A DNA stretch of 64,000 nt from JACRCT01 sp049841135 (GTDB taxonomy: Bacteria; Myxococcota; Myxococcia; Myxococcales; UBA5297): contig JASGHK010000004.1 of the NCBI GenBank assembly GCA_049841135.1, positions 1,488,001 to 1,552,000 on the forward strand, given 5' to 3'. The notes under the pieces were generated by a model, which had not been told where the DNA came from, ran no database searches, and saw nothing but the letters and a program-made list of their open reading frames with translations. Shown piece after piece: positions 44,918-52,627 of this stretch. Each line of letters opens with the position of its first letter. Position 1 is the stretch's first letter. Both the position numbers and the translations under genes were made by a program.

Positions 44918-46465
44918 ATGGCCGTGCGACGCCCGCTGCTGGGGGCCGCCGTCGTCCTGCTCGCCACGACGGCGTGCGGGCCGACGACGACCACCCCTCC
45001 GGCCCCCAAGCCGCCCAAGGTCACCCTCTCTCCGCTGCCCTACGAGATCGTGGGAACGGGCTTCGACGCCAACGTCGAGGTCATCGGCTGCACCAAGGTC
45101 AAGCGGGTCTGGCTCACCCTGGGCGTGCAGGGCGCGACGCTGGTCGAGCAGGACGGGGGCAGCACCTCCAACACGCTGCGGGTGGAGGCGAGCTTCATCG
45201 ACTACAAGGCGCTGGGCATCCCCGCCCCGCTGCCCATCTACGCCCACGCCACCTGCGACACCACCGCCCCCCAGGGCGACTCGCTGGAGGAGGCGACGCT
45301 GTTCATGCCCGCCAAGGCGCCCATCACCGGCCCCATGCCCTTCGGCGACAACTTCTGGATGGACCAGGACGCCTCGGGCAGCATCCTCACCTGCAAGGGC
45401 GCCAGCTTCGACAAGCTGGGCCAGGACAAGACCGTCCAGGGCAGCGCCTCCCTGCCGTTCGCCTGTGGCGGCGACGTGGACCTGACCTTTGGCCTCGACG
45501 GCAACCGCTACGCGCTCAAGCCGGGCATCGGCATCGCCAGCTTCACCGCCGCGATGCAGCCCAAGATGTACGTGTCCGAGACCGACTTCGCGGTCGAGCA
45601 GATCTTCGTGCCGGCGAGCGGCCCGCTGGTCGCGGTGGGCGTGGCCGGCGGCCTGAGCGGCGTCATCCGAGAGCTGCGCGGCTACGACACCAGCAGCGGC
45701 GCCCTGGTCTCCGTCAGCGACTACTCCGACCAGGCGCCCGCGGGCCGGCTCGTCGTCAACCGGATGGGCCAGACCGTCTTCCCCGGGTACAAGTCGGCCA
45801 CCGGCTCCAACTTCGTGGAGGTGGGCATCGAGATCTACGACATGGGCGCGGGCAAGGGCGGCAAGCCGGTCGCCGACCGGACGTTCGGGCAGATCCTCGT
45901 GGACCCGCTCTCCATCACCTTCATCCCCACCATCAGCTTCGACGAGTACGCCGACGTGGCCTACATCGCCGAGATCGCCGACCCCTCCCACGTCTGGGCC
46001 TGCAGCGCCATCGACAACCTCCCGTGCACCGACGGCGGCGGCGGCAAGAAGTGGCGCTCCGACGACCTCAAGGGCGGGGTCTCCTCCGTCACGCGCACCA
46101 AGCACGCCATGGTCGCCTTCGGGGCGCACGTGGCCTACTTCCTCAACGCGACGACCGGCGCGCTCATCACCCCCGCCGACGCGCCCATCCGGCCCACCGG
46201 GGAGCTGGTCTTCGTGGCAGTGCTGGACGGCGCCGACGGCTCGACCTACCTGCTGGCGATGGGCACCGACGGCGCCGGGCACCTCGTCCCGGGCGTCCGG
46301 CAGATCATCGTCTACGACCGGCCGAACGAGCCGGTGGCGAACTACACGACCGGCACCGACGGCTACATCGTGGACGTGGACAAGAACGGGCGCGCCTGGT
46401 TGTGGGGCTACGACCTGATGCCGCTGCTGATGCCGGCGGAGTACCGGCAGGTCATCGGGCGGTAG
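44918..46465 (+). CDS. Large lipoprotein of unknown function
   Basis: 515 residues. The signal MAVRRPLLGAAVVLLATTAC ends in a lipobox-like LATTAC with Cys 20, followed by a Thr/Pro-rich spacer. The mature part is beta-rich with no family that I recognise. Notable segments are YEIVGTGFDANVEVIGCTKV (an Ig-like start), CDTTAPQGDSLEE, FACGGDVDLTFGLDGNRYAL, YFLNATTGALITPADAP and a C-terminal WLWGYDLMPLLMPAEYRQV. Cys pairs suggest disulphides. It starts 38 bases after the OmpA-like gene with AAGGAGGA five bases before the ATG, so the two are probably co-expressed at the outer membrane. Confidence 0.75.
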   Translation: MAVRRPLLGAAVVLLATTACGPTTTTPPAPKPPKVTLSPLPYEIVGTGFDANVEVIGCTKVKRVWLTLGVQGATLVEQDGGSTSNTLRVEASFIDYKALGIPAPLPIYAHATCDTTAPQGDSLEEATLFMPAKAPITGPMPFGDNFWMDQDASGSILTCKGASFDKLGQDKTVQGSASLPFACGGDVDLTFGLDGNRYALKPGIGIASFTAAMQPKMYVSETDFAVEQIFVPASGPLVAVGVAGGLSGVIRELRGYDTSSGALVSVSDYSDQAPAGRLVVNRMGQTVFPGYKSATGSNFVEVGIEIYDMGAGKGGKPVADRTFGQILVDPLSITFIPTISFDEYADVAYIAEIADPSHVWACSAIDNLPCTDGGGGKKWRSDDLKGGVSSVTRTKHAMVAFGAHVAYFLNATTGALITPADAPIRPTGELVFVAVLDGADGSTYLLAMGTDGAGHLVPGVRQIIVYDRPNEPVANYTTGTDGYIVDVDKNGRAWLWGYDLMPLLMPAEYRQVIGR

Positions 46466-46496
46466 GCCCCCGAGCAAGGCGAGAGGAACGCGAGCG

Positions 46497-47561
46497 ATGG
46501 CTGGCGGCGACAAGGAGTGGCAGAAGCAGCTCGAGACGGGGCTCAAGCGCGTGCAGGACGCCCTGGCCAAGGACGAGCGCCCGCACGCCCAACTGCTGCA
46601 GGTGGTGGTCGCCGCGGCGTCGGCCAAGGCGATGGAGAAGATCAACGACAGCATGGACCGGCAGGAGGAGCGCCGGCTCCGGCGCGAGGAGAAGCGCGAG
46701 GCGCGGCGACGCAAGCGCGAGCGGGAGGCCCAGGCGGGCGTGCCCGTGGGATTCGTCTTCGCCGCCTTCGCGGCTATCGCCCTGTACTTCGGCCTGACCC
46801 GCCCGGAGCTGTGGTGGATGATGTTCGTCTCGCTGGGCTTCGCCATCCCGGCAGCGGGCATCTTCGGAGCCGCGGCCACCGCGAAGAAGGCCCTGCCCGC
46901 CGGCGAGGAGAAGACGCCGGGAGCCGTTGCCGGGCAGTCCACCGCCGCGCTGCCGCTCTCGCCCATCGACGCTCGCGTCGCCCGGGTCGAGGCCCTCTGC
47001 CAGAAGGTGCTCGAGTCCATCCAGAGCGGCCCGCCGGTGGTGCGCGAGGTGGTGCACAGGCCCGAGGAGACGCTCAAGGCACTCTCCGGCACCTGCCGCG
47101 AGCTGGGTCGGCGGGAGCGCGAGCTGCGCGCCGCCATCACCGAGGAGGACGACCGCCGGCTCCGCGGCGAGCACGACGGCCTCATCGCGCGGGTCGCCGC
47201 CGAGAACGACCCGGTCTCGCGCCAGCGCCTGGAGTCGGCGCTGCGGGCGCTCGAAGGCCAGCTCGCGCAGCGCGCCGAGCTCGTCACCGCCGCTTCGCGC
47301 CTGGAGGCCGAGCAGACGCGGATCCTCTACACGCTCGAGAACCTGCACACCCAGGTGCTGCGCGCCCGCTCGGCCGACGCCGCCTCCACGGACGTGGCTG
47401 GCGCCGGGCTGCGCAAGGGTCTGGAGCAGCTGGGCGAGGAGATCTCCGCGGTGGCCAGCGCGCTCGAGGAGACGCACGGCGCGGACCTGGTCCGCCCGGT
47501 GGTCGACGTCACCGGCGGGCCGGACGGCCGCGGCCCGGACCGCGATCGGCTCAAGTCGTAG
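46497..47561 (+). CDS. Coiled-coil protein with two membrane segments
   Basis: 354 residues, not recognised. Residues 1-80 are basic and helical (EERRLRREEKREARRRKRER). Two hydrophobic segments lie at about 83-98 (VGFVFAAFAAIALYFGL) and 105-123 (LWWMMFVSLGFAIPAAGIFG), so it is anchored in the inner membrane. Residues 140-345 are predicted long helices with heptad-like patterns (LRALEGQLAQRAELVTAASR, LGEEISAVASALEETHG). ATG at 46497 follows GAGAGGAA. It follows the lipoprotein gene by 31 bases and is probably in the same transcript, converging on tlyA. The layout suggests a membrane-bound scaffold. Confidence 0.65.
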   Translation: MAGGDKEWQKQLETGLKRVQDALAKDERPHAQLLQVVVAAASAKAMEKINDSMDRQEERRLRREEKREARRRKREREAQAGVPVGFVFAAFAAIALYFGLTRPELWWMMFVSLGFAIPAAGIFGAAATAKKALPAGEEKTPGAVAGQSTAALPLSPIDARVARVEALCQKVLESIQSGPPVVREVVHRPEETLKALSGTCRELGRRERELRAAITEEDDRRLRGEHDGLIARVAAENDPVSRQRLESALRALEGQLAQRAELVTAASRLEAEQTRILYTLENLHTQVLRARSADAASTDVAGAGLRKGLEQLGEEISAVASALEETHGADLVRPVVDVTGGPDGRGPDRDRLKS

Positions 47562-47585
47562 TCGTCCAGCCGGTCAGCCGCCTCT

Positions 47586-48341
47586 TCAGCCCGTGGCGCC
47601 GGCTAGCGGCTTGCGCGCGTAGAGCAGCGCTTCCAGGTTGCCCGCCGGCCCCGCGATGGGCGCGTCGGTCCACCCCGCCACCGCCAGCCCCTGGTCACGC
47701 ACGAACCCGACGATGCCTTCGATGGCGCGCAGGCGGGCGGCCTCGTCGCGCACCACCCCGCCCTTCCCCACGTCCTCGCGGCCCACCTCGAACTGCGGCT
47801 TGACCAGCGCCACCAGCGCGCCGCCAGGCTTGAGGAACGTGAAGGCCGCGGGCAGGACCAGCTTGAGCGAGATGAACGAGACGTCGATGACGATCAGGTC
47901 CACGTCGAAGGGCACGTCCTCGCGGGTGAGCGCCCGGGCGTTGACCCGCTCGCGCACGGTCACGCGCGAGTCCCCGCGGATCTTCGGGTGGAGCTGTCCG
48001 TAGCCCACGTCGAGCGCCAGCACCTTCTCCGCGCCGCGCTGCAGCAGGCAGTCGGTGAACCCTCCAGTCGAGGCGCCGACGTCCATCGCGGAGAGGCCCT
48101 TGGGGTCGACCTGGAAGTGGTCCAGCGCGCCCTCGAGCTTCAAGCCGCCGCGGGAGACGTACTTGAGCGTCTCGCCCTTGAGCCGGAGGGGGAGCTCGAC
48201 GTCCACCTGCTGTCCCGGCTTGTCGATGCGCGTCTCGCCGGCGACGACCGTGCCGGCCAGCACCAGGGCCTGGGCCTTGGCGCGCGTCTCGGCGAGGCCG
48301 CGCTCCACCAGCAGCTTGTCGATGCGCTCCTTCTTGGCCAT
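47586..48341 (-). CDS. tlyA: TlyA-family rRNA methyltransferase / hemolysin A
   Basis: 251 residues. Residues 4-60 form an S4 RNA-binding domain (RIDKLLVERGLAETRAKAQA). Residues 65-245 form an FtsJ-type methyltransferase with the SAM site DVGASTGGFTDCLLQRGA, LDVGYGQLHPKIRGD and an acidic motif VIDVSFISLKLVLP. TlyA methylates 2'-O positions in 16S and 23S rRNA. ATG at 48339-48341 and stop 7 bases before the prenyl synthase stop region. It is last in the xseB / response regulator / prenyl synthase / tlyA operon, an arrangement often seen near dxs, which is absent here. No frameshift is present. Confidence 0.93.
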   Translation of the reverse strand: MAKKERIDKLLVERGLAETRAKAQALVLAGTVVAGETRIDKPGQQVDVELPLRLKGETLKYVSRGGLKLEGALDHFQVDPKGLSAMDVGASTGGFTDCLLQRGAEKVLALDVGYGQLHPKIRGDSRVTVRERVNARALTREDVPFDVDLIVIDVSFISLKLVLPAAFTFLKPGGALVALVKPQFEVGREDVGKGGVVRDEAARLRAIEGIVGFVRDQGLAVAGWTDAPIAGPAGNLEALLYARKPLAGATG

Positions 48342-48348
48342 CGGTCGC

Positions 48349-49266
48349 CTAGCGCTCCCGCTGGACGGCGTGGTCGGCCAGCGCGATGAGCGGGTCGGCG
48401 GCGGGCCGCAGGTGCTCGACCGCCGCCTTGGCCACGGTGACCTCGGCGCGGGCCCGGGAGAGCGAGGCCTCGTTGCCCAAGAGCGCCGGGAAGGTCACCT
48501 TGCCCTTGCGCGCGTCGGTGCCCTTGGTCTTGCCCATCTTCACCGGGTCGCCGGCCAGGTCCATCAGGTCGTCGATGATCTGGAAGGCGAGGCCCAGGTG
48601 CAGCCCGTAGTCCTGCATCGCCGCGACGTCCTGCTCGCTCCCGCCGGCCGCGCAGGCCCCGCCGGTGCAGCCGACGGCGATGAGCGCTCCGGTCTTGCGG
48701 CGGTGCAGGCTCTCCAGGAACTCGAGCGAGCGCGGCCACTCCTCGCGCACGTCGTCGGCCTGGCCGCCCACCATGCCGTGCGCGCCGGAGGCCTGGGAGA
48801 GCAGGTGCACCAGCTTGAGCCGGCTGGGCTCGTTGCCGCGGCAGAGCAGCCGGAAGGACTCGGTGAGGAGCGCGTCGCCGGCCAGGACGGCCATGGCCTC
48901 GCCGAAGACCTTGTGGCAGGTCGGCCGCCCGCGCCGCAGGTCGTCGTCGTCGATGGCCGGCAGGTCGTCGTGCACCAAGGAGTAGGTGTGGACGAACTCC
49001 ACCGCGCAGGCGAAGTCGAGCGCGGCCCCCTCGCACCTGCCGCCCACCGCCTCCGCCGCCGCCAGCGCGAGCAGCGGCCGCAGGCGCTTGCCGCCGCCCA
49101 GCAGCGCGTACTCCATGGCGTCGAAGAGGCTGAACGGCACCTGGATCTTGTAGGCCTCCAGGGCGTCCTCGAGCGCGACCTCGATGGCGGCGCGGCGGTC
49201 GGAGAGCCACGGCGCGAGGTCGAACGGCGCGGCGGGCTTCTTCTCGGCGGGGATCACGTGGCTCAT
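48349..49266 (-). CDS. ispA: Polyprenyl diphosphate synthase (farnesyl/geranylgeranyl type)
   Basis: 305 residues of the trans-prenyltransferase family, which condenses IPP with allylic diphosphates in the cytoplasm. The first Asp-rich motif is HDDLPAIDDDDLRRGRPTCH (DDx4D type), the second is IIDDLMDLAGDP, and the GGKRLRP diphosphate-binding segment is near residue 58. GHGMVGGQ-like positions (AHGMVGGQADDV) also match. Chain length cannot be fixed from the sequence, but the bacterial FPP/GGPP type is most likely. ATG at 49264-49266, 28 bases after the response regulator stop. It is downstream of xseB, the common arrangement in bacteria. No frameshift is present. Confidence 0.93.
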   Translation of the reverse strand: MSHVIPAEKKPAAPFDLAPWLSDRRAAIEVALEDALEAYKIQVPFSLFDAMEYALLGGGKRLRPLLALAAAEAVGGRCEGAALDFACAVEFVHTYSLVHDDLPAIDDDDLRRGRPTCHKVFGEAMAVLAGDALLTESFRLLCRGNEPSRLKLVHLLSQASGAHGMVGGQADDVREEWPRSLEFLESLHRRKTGALIAVGCTGGACAAGGSEQDVAAMQDYGLHLGLAFQIIDDLMDLAGDPVKMGKTKGTDARKGKVTFPALLGNEASLSRARAEVTVAKAAVEHLRPAADPLIALADHAVQRER

Positions 49267-49294
49267 TCTCCCTGGACGGCGGCGCGGGCCACCG

Positions 49295-49709
49295 TCACGG
49301 GTGCGCAGCGAGGATCTCGCGGATGCGGCCGGTGAGCTTGTCGATGTCGACCGGCTTGGTGAAGTAGTCGGTGGCGCCCGCGGCCAGGCCCTTGCCCAGG
49401 TCCTCGCCGGTCTTGCGCGCCGAGACGAAGATGACGGGGATGTCCTTGAACTCGTCGTTCTTCTTGATGGAGCGGCACAGCTCGAAGCCGTCGAATCCAG
49501 CTCATCATCACGTCGAGCAGGATGAGGTCGGGCCGGTCGACGTGGAGGCTGGAGATGAGCCGCAGGCCGTTGGCCGCTTGCTCCACCTCGTAGCCCTCGA
49601 GCTCCAGAGCGAGCGTGAGCATCTCGCGGGTCTCGCGATCGTCGTCGACGATCACGACCTTGCGCCGCCTCTGCTCCGGGCTCGGTCCGACTGCGTTCGT
49701 CTCGGTCAT
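49295..49709 (-). CDS. Single-domain response regulator (one frameshift)
   Basis: About 137 residues once repaired, a receiver with no output domain. The acidic pair is in VVIVDDDRE, phospho-Asp in LILLDVMMSWIDGFELC, Thr/Ser in VIFVSARK and Lys in DYFTKPVDIDKL. The frame breaks at 49493-49497 (GAATC for GATC). Before repair the frame jumps to RRLRAVP after MMSWI; after repair the whole domain reads through to TGA at 49295. ATG at 49707-49709. It is inserted between xseB and the prenyl synthase, which is unusual for this housekeeping operon. Its partner kinase is unknown. Confidence 0.88.
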
Positions 49710-49727
49710 CGACTCCCTAGGGCCTTT

Positions 49728-50084
49728 CTAGAATGGAACGTCCGCGTCGTCGGGAGGAGGGGGCTCCTCGGGGCCGCCGGCGTCGGGCTCCCGGCCGGTG
49801 CTGCCCGGTCGGCGGGGCGCCTCGCGCGAGGTTGCCTCGCCCTCGAAGGGCACGACCTGGTCTCCCTGCGGAGCGGCGAGGAGCTGCTCGATGCGCTTCT
49901 CGGCCTCGCCGAGCCGGGTCTCGCCCTGCCGCACCAGCGAGATGCCTTCCTCGAAGGCCTTGAGCGACTCCTCGAGCGGCAAGTTGCCGGCCTCCAGCCG
50001 CCGGACGACCTCTTCGAGCCGGCCGATGACCTCCTCGTAGCCGAGCTCGCGTTCCTTGTCCTTGCGGACGCCGTCCTTCGCCAC
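49728..50084 (-). CDS. xseB: Exonuclease VII small subunit
   Basis: 118 residues. The core (residues 14-75), YEEVIGRLEEVVRRLEAGNL followed by PLEESLKAFEEGISLVRQGE, is the XseB helical hairpin that binds XseA in the single-strand DNA exonuclease VII complex. A Glu/Pro-rich C-terminal tail of about 40 residues is longer than usual. GTG at 50082-50084 has GGAGG eight bases upstream. The large subunit gene lies 0.7 kb away but on the other side of the ferritin-like gene, so xseA and xseB are not in one operon here. It is the first gene of the operon to tlyA. Confidence 0.9.
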   Translation of the reverse strand: MAKDGVRKDKERELGYEEVIGRLEEVVRRLEAGNLPLEESLKAFEEGISLVRQGETRLGEAEKRIEQLLAAPQGDQVVPFEGEATSREAPRRPGSTGREPDAGGPEEPPPPDDADVPF

Positions 50085-50235
50085 GCTCGCAACCTCCGCC
50101 GACCGATCTGCTCAACAGCCGTCGATGGCCGGTCATGCTAGTGGGCCGCTTGCGCCCCGGTCAACCGGAGGGACGGCCTCTTTTTGGCGCCCGCGGCCCG
50201 AGCGCCGCAACGTTGCCGCAAGGGAGGGAACCACC

Positions 50236-50703
50236 ATGGACCCCAAGGACATCTTGAGCGAGCTCGGCAAGCTCGCGCAGCTCGACATCGACGCCATCCA
50301 CGCCTACGACCAGGCCATCCAGAACGTCGACCTGCTCTCGGTGCGGGAGCAGCTCACGCAGTTCAAGGCGGACCACGAGCGGCACGTCAGCGACCTCTCG
50401 GTCACCATCCAGCGCTTCGGAGGGCAGCCCCCCACGTTCAAGCCCGACTTCAAGGGCTTCGTGCTCCAGGGCTTCACCGCCCTGCGCAGCGCCATGGGGA
50501 CCGAGGGAGCCATCAAGGCGATGAAGGGCAACGAGGAGCTGACCAACCGCTCCTACTCCAACGCGCTGGGCAAGGGCTTCCCCGTCGACGTGCAGGCGCT
50601 CGTCCAGAAGAACTACGCCGACGAGCAGCGGCACCTGGCGGCCATCAACCAGTGGATCAGCCTGCGAGTCTGGGAGCAGGCCGGCGCTGGGGCCAACCCC
50701 TGA
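50236..50703 (+). CDS. Ferritin-like / DUF2383-type protein
   Basis: 155 residues, all helical. The pattern DIDAIHAYDQAIQNVD, FKADHERHVSDLSVTIQRFG and a C-terminal YADEQRHLAAINQWI resembles ferritin-like four-helix proteins. Glu/His residues that could bind metal are present in helices 1, 2 and 4, but a full di-iron set was not established. ATG at 50236 has AGGGAGGGAA eight bases upstream. It stands alone, divergent from xseB and convergent with xseA. A stem TCCGGC/GCCGGA lies at the stop (50702-50716). Confidence 0.75.
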   Translation: MDPKDILSELGKLAQLDIDAIHAYDQAIQNVDLLSVREQLTQFKADHERHVSDLSVTIQRFGGQPPTFKPDFKGFVLQGFTALRSAMGTEGAIKAMKGNEELTNRSYSNALGKGFPVDVQALVQKNYADEQRHLAAINQWISLRVWEQAGAGANP

Positions 50704-50799
50704 TCCGGCGGAGCCGGAAGCAACGAGGGTGCTGGGGGCTTCGGGCTGCGGGCCCCGGGCTTCGGGTCAAGCCGCTGGACTCGTGCCCGAGGTCCGGGG

Positions 50800-52626
50800 T
50801 CAAGCGCCCCTCTTCTCCGGCACCGCTGGCGGGCGGTGGCCCGTCACCGTAGCCTCCAGCTCGCTCCGGTCGGAGAGGAGCACGGCGACCCGGGTCCCCA
50901 GCGGGACCTCGGTTGCCGTCTTGACTACCCGCCGCCCCTCGTCGAAGGCGACGGCGTACCCGCGCGAGAGCACCTGCAGCGGCGAGAGCGACTCGAGCCG
51001 GGCCGCCGCCTTGGAGAGCCGCACGCGCTCGCCGGCGAGCCGGCGCGCCAGGGCCTTGTCCGCGCGCTCCCGCAAGGCGTTCAGCCCGCGGTGGGAGCGC
51101 GCCACCGCCGGCGCCGGCGAGGCCGCTTGAAGACGCTTGGCCAGCGAGGTCAGCCGCGCCCGCTCGGCGGCCAGTCGCGCCCGCTGCGCCTTGGCCATCG
51201 CTTGACCACAGGCCGAAAGGGTCTTGGACGCGCGGGCCAGCCGCGTCCGCGGGTGCTCTCGCCGCAGGCGCTCGGCGAGGGCGTCGAGCCGCTCGCGCCG
51301 GGTTCCGATCGCCCGGGTCAACCCCTTCTGCAGGCGCTCCTCGGCGTGATCCAGCCGCAGGCGCTCCTCGGCGACGTGTCGCCGTGGGTCGCCCAGCCGG
51401 CCGGCGCGAGCGCGCAGGCGCTCCTTCTGGTGCGAGACGAGCCGTAGGGCCATCTGCCGCAGGTGCCTCCTGCGCTCCGCGAGCTGGCGCAGGAGGTCGG
51501 TGCGCACCGGCGCCAGGGTCTTGGCCGCATCGGTGGGGGTCGCGCAGCGCAGGTCGGCCACGAAGTCGGCGATGGTGTGGTCCACCTCGTGCCCGACCGC
51601 CGAGACCACCGGCACCTTCGAGGCGGCAATGGCCCTGGCCACGACCTCCTCGTTGAAGGCCCACAGGTCCTCGATGGAGCCGCCGCCGCGGGTGACGACG
51701 ATGACGTCGACGTCGGTGCGGTTGAGCCGCGCGATGGCGCGCGCGACCTCCTCGGCGGCCCCGTCGCCCTGCACCCGCGCGGGCGCGATGAGCACCGGGA
51801 TGGGGAAGCGGTCGTGCAGGACGCGCAAGAAGTCGCGCAGCGCGGCTCCCGAGGTCGAGGTGACGACGCCGATGCGGCGGGCGATGACGGGAAGCTTGCG
51901 CTTGCGCGCTGGGTCGAACAACCCCTCGGCCATCAGCTTCTGCTTGAGCTGCTCGAACGCCAGCGCCAGCGCCCCGGCGCCCACGGGCTCTACCGAGTCG
52001 CACAGGATCTGGTATTGCCCGCGCTGCTCGTAGACGGAGAGGCGTCCCCGGCAGACGACCGCCAGGCCGTCCTTGAGCTTGAACTTGAGCCGCACCGCCT
52101 CGTTGCGGAACAGCACCGCGCCGATGGTGGCGCCCTGGTCCTTAAGCGTGAAGTAGTGGTGCCCGGAGACCGCCGGCTTGTAGTTCGAGAGCTCGCCACG
52201 GACGGCGATGCGGGAGAAGCGCGGCTCGACCACTCCCTTGAGCTCGCGGGTCAGCTCGGTGACGGAGACGACGCGCGGCGCGCCGGACGGGAGCGGGGCG
52301 GCGGGCGGCGTCGCTCGAACCGCGGGGGCGGCCGGAAAGAGCGGTGACGGGGCAGGCGGCGGTGGTCCTGGCGGCTGCGCACGGACGGCAGGCGCCCGCG
52401 GGAAGAGCGGGGCCATGGGCGGGGGCGGCTCGGGCGGGCGGGGAGCGGCAGCCGGCGGGGCGCGCAGCGGCGGGGGCCGAGGGAAGAGCGGCTCGGTCGG
52501 CGGCGGAGGTTCGGGCGAGCGCGGGCCGGACTCCCGGTCGGCGGGGCCCGGTCGCGAGAAGAGGTCGAACTGGTTGCGCTGCGGCTTGGGACCGCCGGAC
52601 GGAGGAGCGGGAGGCTTGGCCGCCAC
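50800..52626 (-). CDS. xseA: Exonuclease VII large subunit with long Pro-rich N-terminus
   Basis: 608 residues, about 150 longer than typical XseA. Residues 1-115 are a Pro-rich extension with three PLFPR or PLFPA units. The OB-fold region follows (VSVTELTRELKGVVEPRFSR, GHHYFTLKDQGATIGAVLF). The catalytic domain has GVVTSTSGAALRDFLRVL, VTRGGGSIEDLWAFNEE and SAVGHEVDHTIADFVADLR. The long helical tail ends in PLQVLSRGYAVAFDEGRRVV, typical of the family. GTG at 52624-52626 is one base from the stop of the FHA-TPR gene, so it is probably translated from the same transcript. The extension is shared by no other family member that I recall. Confidence 0.92.
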   Translation of the reverse strand: MAAKPPAPPSGGPKPQRNQFDLFSRPGPADRESGPRSPEPPPPTEPLFPRPPPLRAPPAAAPRPPEPPPPMAPLFPRAPAVRAQPPGPPPPAPSPLFPAAPAVRATPPAAPLPSGAPRVVSVTELTRELKGVVEPRFSRIAVRGELSNYKPAVSGHHYFTLKDQGATIGAVLFRNEAVRLKFKLKDGLAVVCRGRLSVYEQRGQYQILCDSVEPVGAGALALAFEQLKQKLMAEGLFDPARKRKLPVIARRIGVVTSTSGAALRDFLRVLHDRFPIPVLIAPARVQGDGAAEEVARAIARLNRTDVDVIVVTRGGGSIEDLWAFNEEVVARAIAASKVPVVSAVGHEVDHTIADFVADLRCATPTDAAKTLAPVRTDLLRQLAERRRHLRQMALRLVSHQKERLRARAGRLGDPRRHVAEERLRLDHAEERLQKGLTRAIGTRRERLDALAERLRREHPRTRLARASKTLSACGQAMAKAQRARLAAERARLTSLAKRLQAASPAPAVARSHRGLNALRERADKALARRLAGERVRLSKAAARLESLSPLQVLSRGYAVAFDEGRRVVKTATEVPLGTRVAVLLSDRSELEATVTGHRPPAVPEKRGA

Positions 52627-52627
52627 C

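Noticed and set aside
42593..46465. 1290-residue OmpA-lipoprotein fusion
   Set aside because: It arises only because the frameshift at 44384-44393 hides the OmpA stop. The second part has its own ribosome site, start and lipobox.
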